Shown here: positions 44,460 to 52,716 of the stretch, piece by piece
How positions within the stretch are numbered: position 1 is the first letter of the stretch
How the letters are laid out: every line of letters begins with the position of its first letter
Assembly: GCA_011524535.1 (NCBI GenBank)
Contig: WTKD01000001.1
Span: 23,089 to 87,088 of the forward strand
Reading direction: 5' to 3'
Origin: Spirochaetaceae bacterium
Lineage (GTDB): Bacteria; Spirochaetota; Spirochaetia; WTKD01
DNA: 64,000 nt
The notes under the pieces: generated by a model
Database searches by the model: none
What the model saw: only the letters and a program-made list of their open reading frames with translations
What the model was told of the DNA's origin: nothing
Position numbers and translations under genes: made by a program

Positions 44460-45581
44460 ATGCACGATTCTTTGTTCAGATTACTCTATCAAAAAAACGT
44501 TACGGTGCATCAGTATTTTGATCACTTTAACTTTTTAGATCATTCAAAAGCTATACTGGTTGTTGGTCCGATGGGCAGTGGAAAAACTGAGTACGCCAGA
44601 AGGGTATGGAAGGACTCTCAGGTTGCACGTAGAAAATCTCAGTACATTGCTGAATGCACATCGACAGGCAGTAGAGATCGTCGACGTGTCATTTATTGTC
44701 GCTCTGCCCTCGATCTTTCCCGATTTGAACAATATCCCAAGGACATGCTTGTCTCGCGGGCTGGAGTCGAACGAATGGGGGATGAACTGGTCATTACGAG
44801 AAATTCATTTGATATTGAGTCATTGATTGACAGAAATAGCCAGGTTGGAACATGGATCATTGATGAAGCAGGTTTTTATGACGATCGTTTGGCGTTTGTG
44901 ATCGAACATGCGATTACCACAACACAATCAAATTTTGTGTTGCCCACCCTCCTCCTCAATTTCCGCAATCAATTGTTCAATAAAACAACCGAGCTTCTTA
45001 TTTCTCGTGCTAGCGATATATATTTATTTACTGCATATTGTGAACATCCGAATTGTCTAAGTGCTTCTCACTGCACCTACCGGTATTACATGATAGATGG
45101 AAAAGAATGCCCAGCACCGTATTTTGATCCATTAATATTGATTGGAGGAGATAAGAAGAGCGGACTGCAAACGGTTCCGAACTATGAAACCCGATGCGAG
45201 GCTCATCATTATCTGCCTGCGATGAATTATTGCTATCTTTTTCTAAAACCTGCGGCGGTCCAGGCTTCGAGTGGGTATCCCGAAACCTTGTTAAAAGAAT
45301 TTGAATTTGTGGTTAATGACATAGAAAATAGCGAGCTATATAGTTCGGTTGTCCAGGAGTCTATGTCCAAAGGACAGGAAATACTATTAAATTCTCTTAA
45401 TGTCCCGTTATTAGCAGAACGAATGCTTTTATACTTATATCTTGAGTTGCAACTCCTCTCAGAAGATATGTTTATAAGTATAGTTCGAAGATTTTCACTA
45501 CAAGAAGATTATTTACACAAAAGATTTGCGGAAAATTCACTCCGTCAGATGCCACTGGGTTTGGAAACTTCTAGCTTTTAG
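44460..45581 (+). CDS. Thymidine kinase-like P-loop protein with extended C-terminus
   Basis: A 373-residue protein. The P-loop GPMGSGKTEYARR (about 38-50) and Walker B-like WIIDEAGFYD (about 134-143) match type II thymidine kinases in order. So do a lasso-like region (LFTAYCEHPNC ... HCTYRY) with zinc-type cysteines and GGDKKSGLQTVPNYETRCEAHH. Typical thymidine kinases are ~190-230 residues; here ~110 extra helical residues follow from about 262. It may be a divergent nucleoside kinase or a nucleotide-binding relative. It lies just upstream of a nucleoside ABC transporter, which fits nucleoside salvage. TATAAT (44425-44430) is 29 bases before the ATG; no Shine-Dalgarno sequence. Confidence 0.72.
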   Translation: MHDSLFRLLYQKNVTVHQYFDHFNFLDHSKAILVVGPMGSGKTEYARRVWKDSQVARRKSQYIAECTSTGSRDRRRVIYCRSALDLSRFEQYPKDMLVSRAGVERMGDELVITRNSFDIESLIDRNSQVGTWIIDEAGFYDDRLAFVIEHAITTTQSNFVLPTLLLNFRNQLFNKTTELLISRASDIYLFTAYCEHPNCLSASHCTYRYYMIDGKECPAPYFDPLILIGGDKKSGLQTVPNYETRCEAHHYLPAMNYCYLFLKPAAVQASSGYPETLLKEFEFVVNDIENSELYSSVVQESMSKGQEILLNSLNVPLLAERMLLYLYLELQLLSEDMFISIVRRFSLQEDYLHKRFAENSLRQMPLGLETSSF

Positions 45582-45583
45582 AT

Positions 45584-45611
45584 TGACTAATGTCCGGGTG
45601 GCTAGTACAAT
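45584..45611 (+). promoter_or_regulatory. Sigma70 promoter of the nucleoside transporter operon
   Basis: TTGACT (45584-45589), 16 bases, TACAAT (45606-45611). The start point near 45618 leaves a short leader with AGGAG (45629-45633) before the TTG start. Confidence 0.75.
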
Positions 45612-45639
45612 GCAAACTAAAATGATTTAGGAGTCTATT

Positions 45640-46662
45640 TTGAAAAAAAATTTATTTGTTTTTCTTATTTTGTTTTTTGTCTCAACGTTTGCTTTTGCTG
45701 CAGGAGATCAAGAAGGTGCTGAGGATGCAATTAAAATTGCGATGGTTACCGATGTTGGTGGTGTAAACGATCAAAGTTTTAATCAGTCGGCATGGGAAGG
45801 TCTTCAACGAGCTCGCGATGAACTTGGTGTAGAGATTAGCTATTTGGAATCTGCACAAGATGCAGACTATATACCCAACCTACAAAGCCTCATAGATGGT
45901 GGAAACGATCTTGTTTGGGGGGTTGGATTTAAAATGGCAGATGCTTTGTTGCAGATGGCGAAGCTGTATCCTGATCAACATTTTGCGATCATCGATTTTG
46001 CATATGGACCAGATGCACCTAGCAATGTAGTAGGTGTTTTGTTCAAAGCTGAACAAGCCTCATTTTTGGTTGGTTATATCGCAGGGAAGGTAACGGAAAC
46101 CAATACAATTGGTTTTGTTGGAGGAATTGAAGGGGCTATCATTGATGCTTTTGAATATGGATTTCTTGCAGGTGTTTATATTGCCAACAGGGATGCAACC
46201 GTCTTAAGTCAGTACGCTGATTCTTTTGTAGACGCTGCAAAGGGAAAGAGCATAGCCACTCAGATGTACGTGCAAGGTGCAGATATCGTATTCCATGCAG
46301 CAGGATCTGTTGGCAATGGTGTTATTGAAGCTGCTCGTGAACAAGACAGATGGGTTATTGGAGTTGACCGAGATCAAAACGACCTCGCTCCTGACAATGT
46401 GCTTACATCGGCTATGAAAGAAGTTGGTGATGCGATGTACAAAGTTGCGAAGGATCTAAAAGAAACAGGTGAATTTCCTAGTGGAGGAGCGCTCATATTG
46501 GGTCTTTCAGATGGTGCTGTAGGTATTGCTCCGACTTCAAATGTGCACGTTCCCGCAGATATTCTAAGCGAGATCGAAGAAATGTCACAGAGAATTGTTT
46601 CTGGTGAAATAGCTGTTCCATATAACCTGGAAACATTCGAAACTTTTAAATCAGAAAATTAA
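45640..46662 (+). CDS. Periplasmic nucleoside-binding protein, BMP/PnrA (TmpC) family
   Basis: A 340-residue substrate-binding protein. The signal peptide (FVFLILFFVSTFAFA) is followed by AGDQEGAED and contains no Cys, so it has a type I cleavage site instead of the lipobox found in Treponema PnrA and Borrelia Bmp proteins. The family pattern includes IAMVTDVGGVNDQSFNQSAW, IDFAYG, VGYIAGKVT, GFVGGI and VIGVDRDQND. It binds purine nucleosides for import. Start is TTG, six bases after AGGAG. The ATPase and two permeases follow. Confidence 0.92.
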   Translation: MKKNLFVFLILFFVSTFAFAAGDQEGAEDAIKIAMVTDVGGVNDQSFNQSAWEGLQRARDELGVEISYLESAQDADYIPNLQSLIDGGNDLVWGVGFKMADALLQMAKLYPDQHFAIIDFAYGPDAPSNVVGVLFKAEQASFLVGYIAGKVTETNTIGFVGGIEGAIIDAFEYGFLAGVYIANRDATVLSQYADSFVDAAKGKSIATQMYVQGADIVFHAAGSVGNGVIEAAREQDRWVIGVDRDQNDLAPDNVLTSAMKEVGDAMYKVAKDLKETGEFPSGGALILGLSDGAVGIAPTSNVHVPADILSEIEEMSQRIVSGEIAVPYNLETFETFKSEN

Positions 46663-46735
46663 TCTTTGCAATTGAAAATTCCCACTCGGACTTTTTCAAT
46701 CTTCACGTGGGAGGGGGAACCCTCCTGCTGAGTTT
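46663..46735 (+). promoter_or_regulatory. Structured intergenic RNA between binding protein and ATPase genes
   Basis: Three stems can form. A is ATTGAAAA/TTTTCAAT (46671-46678 with 46693-46700). B is CCCAC/GTGGG (46681-46685 with 46707-46711) and C is GGAGGG-GGAA-CCCTCC (46710-46725). A and B overlap in a crossing arrangement and B and C share bases, so they are partly exclusive. Stem C hides the only strong Shine-Dalgarno-like sequence. No T tract follows, so it is more likely an mRNA processing/stability or translational control element than a terminator. It does not look like a known riboswitch class to me. Confidence 0.5.
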
Positions 46736-48244
46736 ATGACCGAAACCGATGCAGTAAAACTTACAAATATTACCAAACGTTTTCCTTCCGTTCTTGCAAA
46801 CGATAATATCAACTTCGTTTTGAAAAAGGGTGAAATTCATGCTCTTTTGGGAGAGAATGGTGCTGGAAAAACTACCCTTATGAATATTTTGTATGGGTTA
46901 CAGCGGGCTGATAGCGGAACCATAGAAGTATATGGAAGACCGGTTTCTATACATAACCCAAACGATGCACTTTCTCTAAAGATTGGAATGGTACATCAGC
47001 ATTTTATGCTTTTTGAACCATTCACCGTGATCGAGAATATTATGTTGGGGAGAGAAATTCACCAATGTGGGGTTCTGGATCGAAAAAAAGCTCGCAAAAA
47101 AGTAGTTGATCTAAGCGAAAGTTTTGGTCTTACCGTAGATCCGGATAGTTATATTAGTGAAATATCGGTTGCAATGCAGCAGCGTGTTGAATTATTGCGC
47201 ATATTGTATCAAGGGGCAGATATACTCATTCTTGATGAGCCTACCGCTGTACTGTCGCCTCAAGAGATTGTGGAATTTGGGGCCATTCTTAGGAAACTAG
47301 TGACATCTGGAAAAAGTGTCATAGTTATTACTCATAAATTGAAAGAGATAATAGATTTTGCCGACCGGTGTACGGTTGTTTCCCGGGGTAAGGTTGTAAA
47401 TACTCTGAGTGTGTCAGACGTTGATGCGCATGCCTTGGCCAGTATGATGATTGGACATGAACTTCAAGCACAGGTTCAGTCACATAAAAATGCTCCTGGA
47501 CCACGGCTTCTTTCTTTGCAAAATATATATGCAGAAGATGACAGAGGGCATACGGCGGTCCAAGGTGTTACTCTCGATGTGCACGCTGGAGAAATTCTTG
47601 CTTTGACAGGGGTTGATGGCAATGGACAGCGGGAAATTATCGAGGTGCTTGCGGGTGTTAGAAAGGCAAGTAGTGGTTCTATATTGTTGAGAGATCAAGA
47701 GATTCAAAACTATTCTCCCCGCATGCTCTATGAATCAGGGTGTGCAAATATCCCCGAAGATAGGCATAAAGATGGTTTGGTATTTAAATTTACCGTTGCA
47801 GAGAACATAGCTCTTAGGACGTATAGAAACTACGTTGAGGGGCCATTCCTTCGCTTCGACAAAATGAATCATGATGCTGTGAGTCTTATACAAGATTTTA
47901 ATATTTACCCAGCTGATCCAATGCATGCAGTTGGCGAGATGTCGGGTGGAAACCAGCAAAAAGTCATTATAGCTAGGGAGTTAGTGGACAACCCAGAGTT
48001 CATTGTTGCCGCCCATCCAACGAGGGGGCTAGATGTAGGAGCTGCAAGTTATGTGCAGCAATCCCTTGTACAGGAAAAAGAAAGAGGTGCAGCAATTTTG
48101 CTTATTTCTTTTGACTTGGATGAAATTTTACAAATCGCAAATCGTATCGCAATCATATACAATGGAAAAATCATAGCCGTCAAATCAGCAAGCGATCTCA
48201 CCAGAGAACAACTTGGATTGGGTTTTGCGGGGATAGCTGAGTGA
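46736..48244 (+). CDS. Nucleoside ABC transporter ATP-binding protein (two fused ATPase domains)
   Basis: A 502-residue protein with two ABC domains. Domain 1 has Walker A GENGAGKTTL (about 38-47), SVAMQQRVELLRIL as signature region and LILDEPTAVLSPQE. Domain 2 has a degenerate Walker A GVDGNGQRE, signature MSGGNQQKVIIAREL and FIVAAHPTRGLDVGA, so only domain 1 should have full ATPase residues. This is normal for sugar/nucleoside importers of this class. It works with the two permeases below. Its ATG has only a weak GAG nearby; the strong GGAGG upstream is in a hairpin. Confidence 0.95.
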   Translation: MTETDAVKLTNITKRFPSVLANDNINFVLKKGEIHALLGENGAGKTTLMNILYGLQRADSGTIEVYGRPVSIHNPNDALSLKIGMVHQHFMLFEPFTVIENIMLGREIHQCGVLDRKKARKKVVDLSESFGLTVDPDSYISEISVAMQQRVELLRILYQGADILILDEPTAVLSPQEIVEFGAILRKLVTSGKSVIVITHKLKEIIDFADRCTVVSRGKVVNTLSVSDVDAHALASMMIGHELQAQVQSHKNAPGPRLLSLQNIYAEDDRGHTAVQGVTLDVHAGEILALTGVDGNGQREIIEVLAGVRKASSGSILLRDQEIQNYSPRMLYESGCANIPEDRHKDGLVFKFTVAENIALRTYRNYVEGPFLRFDKMNHDAVSLIQDFNIYPADPMHAVGEMSGGNQQKVIIARELVDNPEFIVAAHPTRGLDVGAASYVQQSLVQEKERGAAILLISFDLDEILQIANRIAIIYNGKIIAVKSASDLTREQLGLGFAGIAE

Positions 48245-49356
48245 AAAAAAGAAACCTTACACGAACAATAACTCTTGTTTCAGCAATACTCCTAGGTTTT
48301 ACAGCGGGGGGCATATTTTTGTTTTTCTCTGGGTATAGCCCGCTGAGAGCGCTTGAGAAATTGTTTCTTGGTATATTCGGGCGTCCTCGTTACGTGATAT
48401 GGGTTATGGTCCGTGCTGTGCCCTTGGTGCTGACGGGGCTCTCGGTTGCTGTTGCATACAAGGCGGGGCTTTTTAATATTGGCGCCGAAGGGCAATTTAT
48501 CATTGGAGCTCTAGTAGCTGCATTAGTCGGGTATCATGTGAGATTACCGATGGTGTTACATATTCCCTTCGTTTTTTTATGTAGTATGATTGGAGGGGCG
48601 GTATTCGGGGGCATTGCAGGCATTCTAAAAGCTCGCTACGGAATACAGGAAGTCATATCAACGATTCTTTTGAACTGGATAGCATTGTATAGCAATAACT
48701 TTCTCTTGAAATTTCCGGGAATAAAAAGACCAGACAGCGAAGCAAGTTTTCAAGTGCGAGAGACCGCACAAATAGATCTGTTTGCTCGCTTTAAAACAAG
48801 TGATTCTTGGATTCCATTTCAAATGGAAAATCCGGCTATTGCCGATGCATTAAAAGCCTCGCTATCGATGGGGGTCTTTGTAGCGATTCTCGCTGCAATC
48901 ATTGTCCATTATTTGTTAAAACGAACTACACTGGGGTATCAAATACGAGCTGTTGGATTTAATGAGAATGCCTCTCGCTATCAAGGTATTCCGGTAAATT
49001 GGATAAAATCAGGATCTTTGGCAATATCTGGTGCTTTAGCGGGGCTTGGTGGTTCTCTGCATGTGCTTGGTGTTACAAAAGAAGTGTCACGATTGGCAAT
49101 TATGGAAGGATTCGGATTCGATGGAATATCGGTGGCCCTTATTGGAGCGAGTAATCCTTTGGGAATATTGCTTTCTAGCTTCTTTTTTTCTGGTATACGG
49201 TATGGAGCGGTGAGCGTTCAACGGGATTTGGGTACTCCGACCGAGATAATAAATATTACCATAGGAACCATAGTCTTTTTCGTGGCTATTCCATACCTTT
49301 TTGAACGAATAATGCTTGCAATAAAAAAGAGAAAAGAGCAAAAAAATGCTAATTGA
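48241..49356 (+). CDS. Nucleoside ABC transporter permease 1
   Basis: A 371-residue polytopic protein of the BPD_transp_2 type. Family features are GLSVAVAYKAGLFNIGAEGQFI (about 68-89), ARYGIQEVISTILLNWIAL and ISGALAGLGGS (about 265). A GLGGSL/FGFDGISVALIGASNPLGI stretch follows. About ten membrane segments are expected. It pairs with the second permease as a heterodimer. Start overlaps the ATPase stop by four bases. Confidence 0.94.
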   Translation: MKKRNLTRTITLVSAILLGFTAGGIFLFFSGYSPLRALEKLFLGIFGRPRYVIWVMVRAVPLVLTGLSVAVAYKAGLFNIGAEGQFIIGALVAALVGYHVRLPMVLHIPFVFLCSMIGGAVFGGIAGILKARYGIQEVISTILLNWIALYSNNFLLKFPGIKRPDSEASFQVRETAQIDLFARFKTSDSWIPFQMENPAIADALKASLSMGVFVAILAAIIVHYLLKRTTLGYQIRAVGFNENASRYQGIPVNWIKSGSLAISGALAGLGGSLHVLGVTKEVSRLAIMEGFGFDGISVALIGASNPLGILLSSFFFSGIRYGAVSVQRDLGTPTEIINITIGTIVFFVAIPYLFERIMLAIKKRKEQKNAN

Positions 49357-50269
49357 TATTGGATTCATTCTTGGAACTATGTTTATGTATGCGACACCTT
49401 TGTTGTATACCGCCTTGGGTGGAGCTATTTCAGAGAATTCTGGGGTGGTGAACATTGGACTCGAGGGCATGATGACCATTGGGGCATTTTCAGCGGCTAC
49501 TACAAGTTATTTTTTGCAGAATCCCTGGATTGGATTTATTTTTGGCGGGTTTGCGGGAGCTTTACTTGGTTTGGTGCATGCTGTTGCTTGTGTTTCTTAT
49601 AGAGCTGATAATGTTGTTTCAGGAATTGCGATAAATTTTCTTGGACCTGGTATAGCATTATTCCTCGCACGTCATTTCTTCGGAGGAACAACACACACCA
49701 AAATATTGGATTTAGACAAAAAAATGCCTCGTCCATTTGACGGTGTTTTTGAACAGAATAGCTTTTTTGATTTGATTCTAAACCAATATGCAACTATGTT
49801 TATTGCTCTTTTTCTGGTTTTTGTTGTTCATTTTGTTTTCTATTATACCCGTGTTGGACTTAGATTACGTTCGGTTGGGGAAAAGCCGACCGCGGCTCGG
49901 ACAGTGGGGATACGCGTAGTCCTGTATCGCTATGGTGCTGTGATTGTTTCTGGTTTTTTCGCAGGACTTGGGGGCAGCTCATTGAGCATCGCGATAGTTT
50001 CACATTTTTGGCATCCTCTTATATCTGGTCAGGGATTTATCGCTTTGGCTGCTATGATATTTGGAAAGTGGAAGCCTATTCCAACAATGTTTGCTTGTTT
50101 GATGTTTGGATTCTCACAGGGAATAGCGGTTTTTCTGGGAAGGGTTATTCCAGCAACCTATACAGAATTGGTTTCAATGATACCATATGCCCTTACCTTG
50201 ATAGTGCTCGTATTATTTGTCCGTCGCAGCAGGGCTCCATCGGCCTTGGGGGGACAGGTAGATGAATGA
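49346..50269 (+). CDS. Nucleoside ABC transporter permease 2
   Basis: A 307-residue BPD_transp_2 permease. Typical pieces are LLYTALGGAISENSGVVNIG, GLEGMMTIGAFSA, DNVVSGIAINFLGPGIALF, LRSVGEKPTAARTVG and SGQGFIALAAMIFGKWKP. It overlaps permease 1 by 11 bases and the following queuosine-type transporter by 8 bases, so the whole set is one operon. Confidence 0.94.
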   Translation: MLIDIGFILGTMFMYATPLLYTALGGAISENSGVVNIGLEGMMTIGAFSAATTSYFLQNPWIGFIFGGFAGALLGLVHAVACVSYRADNVVSGIAINFLGPGIALFLARHFFGGTTHTKILDLDKKMPRPFDGVFEQNSFFDLILNQYATMFIALFLVFVVHFVFYYTRVGLRLRSVGEKPTAARTVGIRVVLYRYGAVIVSGFFAGLGGSSLSIAIVSHFWHPLISGQGFIALAAMIFGKWKPIPTMFACLMFGFSQGIAVFLGRVIPATYTELVSMIPYALTLIVLVLFVRRSRAPSALGGQVDE

Positions 50270-50954
50270 GTTGTATATACTACTAGAACTTCTTGCCTCT
50301 TTTGGGGCGGTGCTCCTTTTATATCGATTTTTTGGCGTTGCGGGATTGTTTGGTTGGATAGCGTTTGTGATCATAATTGCCAACATCCAAGTTCAGAAAA
50401 CGGTTATGATGTTTGGTATAGAAACAACATTAGGGAATGTTGCATACGCATCATTATTCTTGGCCACCGACATACTAAATGAAAATCATGGTAGCACGGT
50501 TTCCCAAAAATCGGTGCGATTTGGGTTTGCCATATTTGTACTGGTAAATGCGATAATCATCATAACGCTTGCCTATACTCCCAGCGTCACCGATCAAATG
50601 CACAGTACGATGCAGGGAATGTTTGGTTTTTTTCCAAGACTTCTTATTGCAAGTCTCATTGCTTATTTTGTTTCCCAATCACATGATGTATGGCTTTTTG
50701 CCAAGATTAAAAAAATGTTGCCTGGCACAAAATATTTATGGGTTCGCAATAATATAAGTACGATTCTAAGCCAGATTATTGATTCTGTTCTTTTTACTTG
50801 TATCGCCTTTTTGGGCGAACGTTCTTTTTCTGTTATCTTCGCTTCTTCGGCTATTACCATACTCCTTAAGGTTGCAATTGCCTTTTTAGATACACCAATT
50901 GTGTACCTTGCACGTAGATTAAAACATTCAGGGCTTATTTCCAGGGAAATATAA
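50262..50954 (+). CDS. Queuosine precursor transporter (YhhQ/VUT family)
   Basis: A 230-residue membrane protein with about six helices. The YhhQ family pattern is visible: ATDILNENHGSTVSQKSVRFGF (about residues 69-90), LIASLIAYFVSQSHDVWLF, KYLWVRNNISTILSQIIDSVLFT and a C-terminal VAIAFLDTPIVYL. Family members import the deazaguanine precursors preQ0 or preQ1 for tRNA queuosine. Position at the end of a purine nucleoside ABC operon fits uptake of related bases. The end overlaps the convergent neighbour by 20 bases. Confidence 0.9.
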   Translation: MNELYILLELLASFGAVLLLYRFFGVAGLFGWIAFVIIIANIQVQKTVMMFGIETTLGNVAYASLFLATDILNENHGSTVSQKSVRFGFAIFVLVNAIIIITLAYTPSVTDQMHSTMQGMFGFFPRLLIASLIAYFVSQSHDVWLFAKIKKMLPGTKYLWVRNNISTILSQIIDSVLFTCIAFLGERSFSVIFASSAITILLKVAIAFLDTPIVYLARRLKHSGLISREI

Positions 50955-51708
50955 GATTTTTTAGGGAGCGAGTGCCCAATATTTCTCGTTCTTTCTTCAA
51001 TAATACATTCCAATCCGGTTTTATATTTGGCTCATCTCCCTCGTACTTTAAAAGTCTGAGTTTTGTGGCGCAACACAAGAAATATGCGGTGCCTGCTACT
51101 CCAGGGAAAAGGAATGCGGTCAAGGTTGATAGGAGCAATAGAATTCCTGCGAAGATCAACACGGAAATGGTATAGATCGGGTTATCGAAGGCAAGGAGGA
51201 AGGATTTTTTCAGAGTTTTTCGAATAATGTTCTTTTGTAGGCAATGAATAGAAAACATATGGACAAAACCGAGGAGATATAGAAAGAATGCAAACATCAA
51301 CAAGCCGATCGCTATAGGCGTATAAAACTGATTAATGGACGCATAAAATTGAAAAGAGATAAAGGATAGAAGTACGATAAGAGCATTGTATATTCCAAAT
51401 ACAATACCTGCTCGGATGTGCATTTTTAGAATATTTCTAATAGATTGGCGCTCGATCAAGTTGCGCCAGTTGTACTCGGTAAGATAGGTAATTGCAGAGA
51501 GAATAATATAGGATACGAGGATAAAAACTGTGATTACAATTAAAGTTATAGCAGCGATTTTTGAAGGAGTCGTGGGCAAAGCAGTGAGTGTTGTTTGTAT
51601 GTAAACAAATAGAGAAACCCCCAGGAGTGTTATGAGATTTATGACTAGGATACGAAGCATGGAATCCCAACTCTCGTAAAACCATTTTTTTATGAGAAAC
51701 AGAAACAT
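50935..51708 (-). CDS. Polytopic membrane protein, DUF624-like
   Basis: A 257-residue protein with about six membrane segments: residues 15-35, 50-72, 100-122, 133-155, 180-205 and 207-218. The N-terminal KKWFYESWDSMLRILVINLI and the later KKSFLLAFDNPIYTISVLIF resemble DUF624/YesL-type proteins. These have no firm function, though some sit near sugar transporters. The gene is alone on this strand and overlaps the end of the queuosine-type transporter by 20 bases on the opposite strand. Confidence 0.7.
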   Translation of the reverse strand: MFLFLIKKWFYESWDSMLRILVINLITLLGVSLFVYIQTTLTALPTTPSKIAAITLIVITVFILVSYIILSAITYLTEYNWRNLIERQSIRNILKMHIRAGIVFGIYNALIVLLSFISFQFYASINQFYTPIAIGLLMFAFFLYLLGFVHMFSIHCLQKNIIRKTLKKSFLLAFDNPIYTISVLIFAGILLLLSTLTAFLFPGVAGTAYFLCCATKLRLLKYEGDEPNIKPDWNVLLKKEREILGTRSLKNLIFPWK

Positions 51709-51776
51709 GTATCATTCATCATAGAGTGGCACATGCTGGGTGTCTATATCTAATCTAGAGGGCAAGGCCTGGTGGC

Positions 51777-52583
51777 TCAGGCGGGTGAGAATGGAATTAC
51801 CTTTACAAAGGAGAGTATAGAAGTGTCTTTTTCTACTTTGATAAGCGAATGGTGCAAGAGGTGATTGTAAACATCCTTTGGTGCATACAGAATATATTTT
51901 GAGTTTACTTTCATCTGATGGAGTTTTTGTATTATCTGCAATGAAATATCGATCGCATTGTTGCCTTTAAAGAATACCTTGGAGCTAAACCCGATGGCGA
52001 AAGCAGAACTTTCGTATAAGGCGTATTCTGATTTTGTTGAAGTGAGTCGGATACCGAATGATCCAGATATCGTATAGTTTTGTTTTCCTTCTAGGGTTAT
52101 CTCAAACATAGGGAATTCACATTTTTCATCGTAGGTGAGAAATAGCCCGTCATGTGACCAGCGAAGTAAATAAAGATAAGTGTCTGGAGTATTACCATAA
52201 TCACCGTTTACCGATGAGATAAGACTATTGTTCTTGAGATAGGTCATAAATTCGGAATGTGTGGAGAGAAAAGAATTATCGACTGCTTCTGCAATTTCTA
52301 CACAAGAGTTCGTGAATCCTGGTATACGACCAGATTTTTCTAGATTTACCCTCAGTGGTTTGCTAACATCTATATGTACATTAAAATTTGAATTATTCTC
52401 TCTTGCAAAATTATATCGAATGGAGGTAAGCTGTGCGTTTTTATGTGTGGGGCATAGCAGGGCAGAGCTACCGATCACCGATGAGTCTAGAATTACTTTT
52501 TGTAGCTTTTCGTACATGGGATTATTTTTTTTCTGTAAAAAAAGTGCATTATCTGATAAATTTCTAAAATCTCCAAAATTCAT
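51777..52583 (-). CDS. Hypothetical protein, unknown function
   Basis: A 268-residue protein from the ATG at 52583 (MNFGDFRN). I chose this start because TATAAT (52595-52590 on the - strand) lies just six bases upstream, so the 20 extra codons of the longer frame (to 52643) would precede the transcription start. The middle carries aromatic-rich strands (YLYLLRWSHDGLFLTYDEK and IRLTSTKSEYALYESSAF) suggesting a beta-rich domain that might be PilZ-like, but I see no RxxxR/DxSxxG signature. The function is unknown. It is flanked by AT-rich spacers. Confidence 0.6.
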   Translation of the reverse strand: MNFGDFRNLSDNALFLQKKNNPMYEKLQKVILDSSVIGSSALLCPTHKNAQLTSIRYNFARENNSNFNVHIDVSKPLRVNLEKSGRIPGFTNSCVEIAEAVDNSFLSTHSEFMTYLKNNSLISSVNGDYGNTPDTYLYLLRWSHDGLFLTYDEKCEFPMFEITLEGKQNYTISGSFGIRLTSTKSEYALYESSAFAIGFSSKVFFKGNNAIDISLQIIQKLHQMKVNSKYILYAPKDVYNHLLHHSLIKVEKDTSILSFVKVIPFSPA

Positions 52584-52716
52584 ACACTCATTATAAGGGG
52601 TATCAGTCATAAAAGTAAACATATTATATATGTAATATCGCATTGTAAAATATAATATTTATAGCTAACAGCTGTGGTTGTTATATTAATTTTTTCTAGT
52701 AAAGAAATTATACCTG

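Noticed and set aside
46663..46735. Purine riboswitch
   Set aside because: Too short and lacks the conserved three-way junction sequences; stems are simple hairpins.
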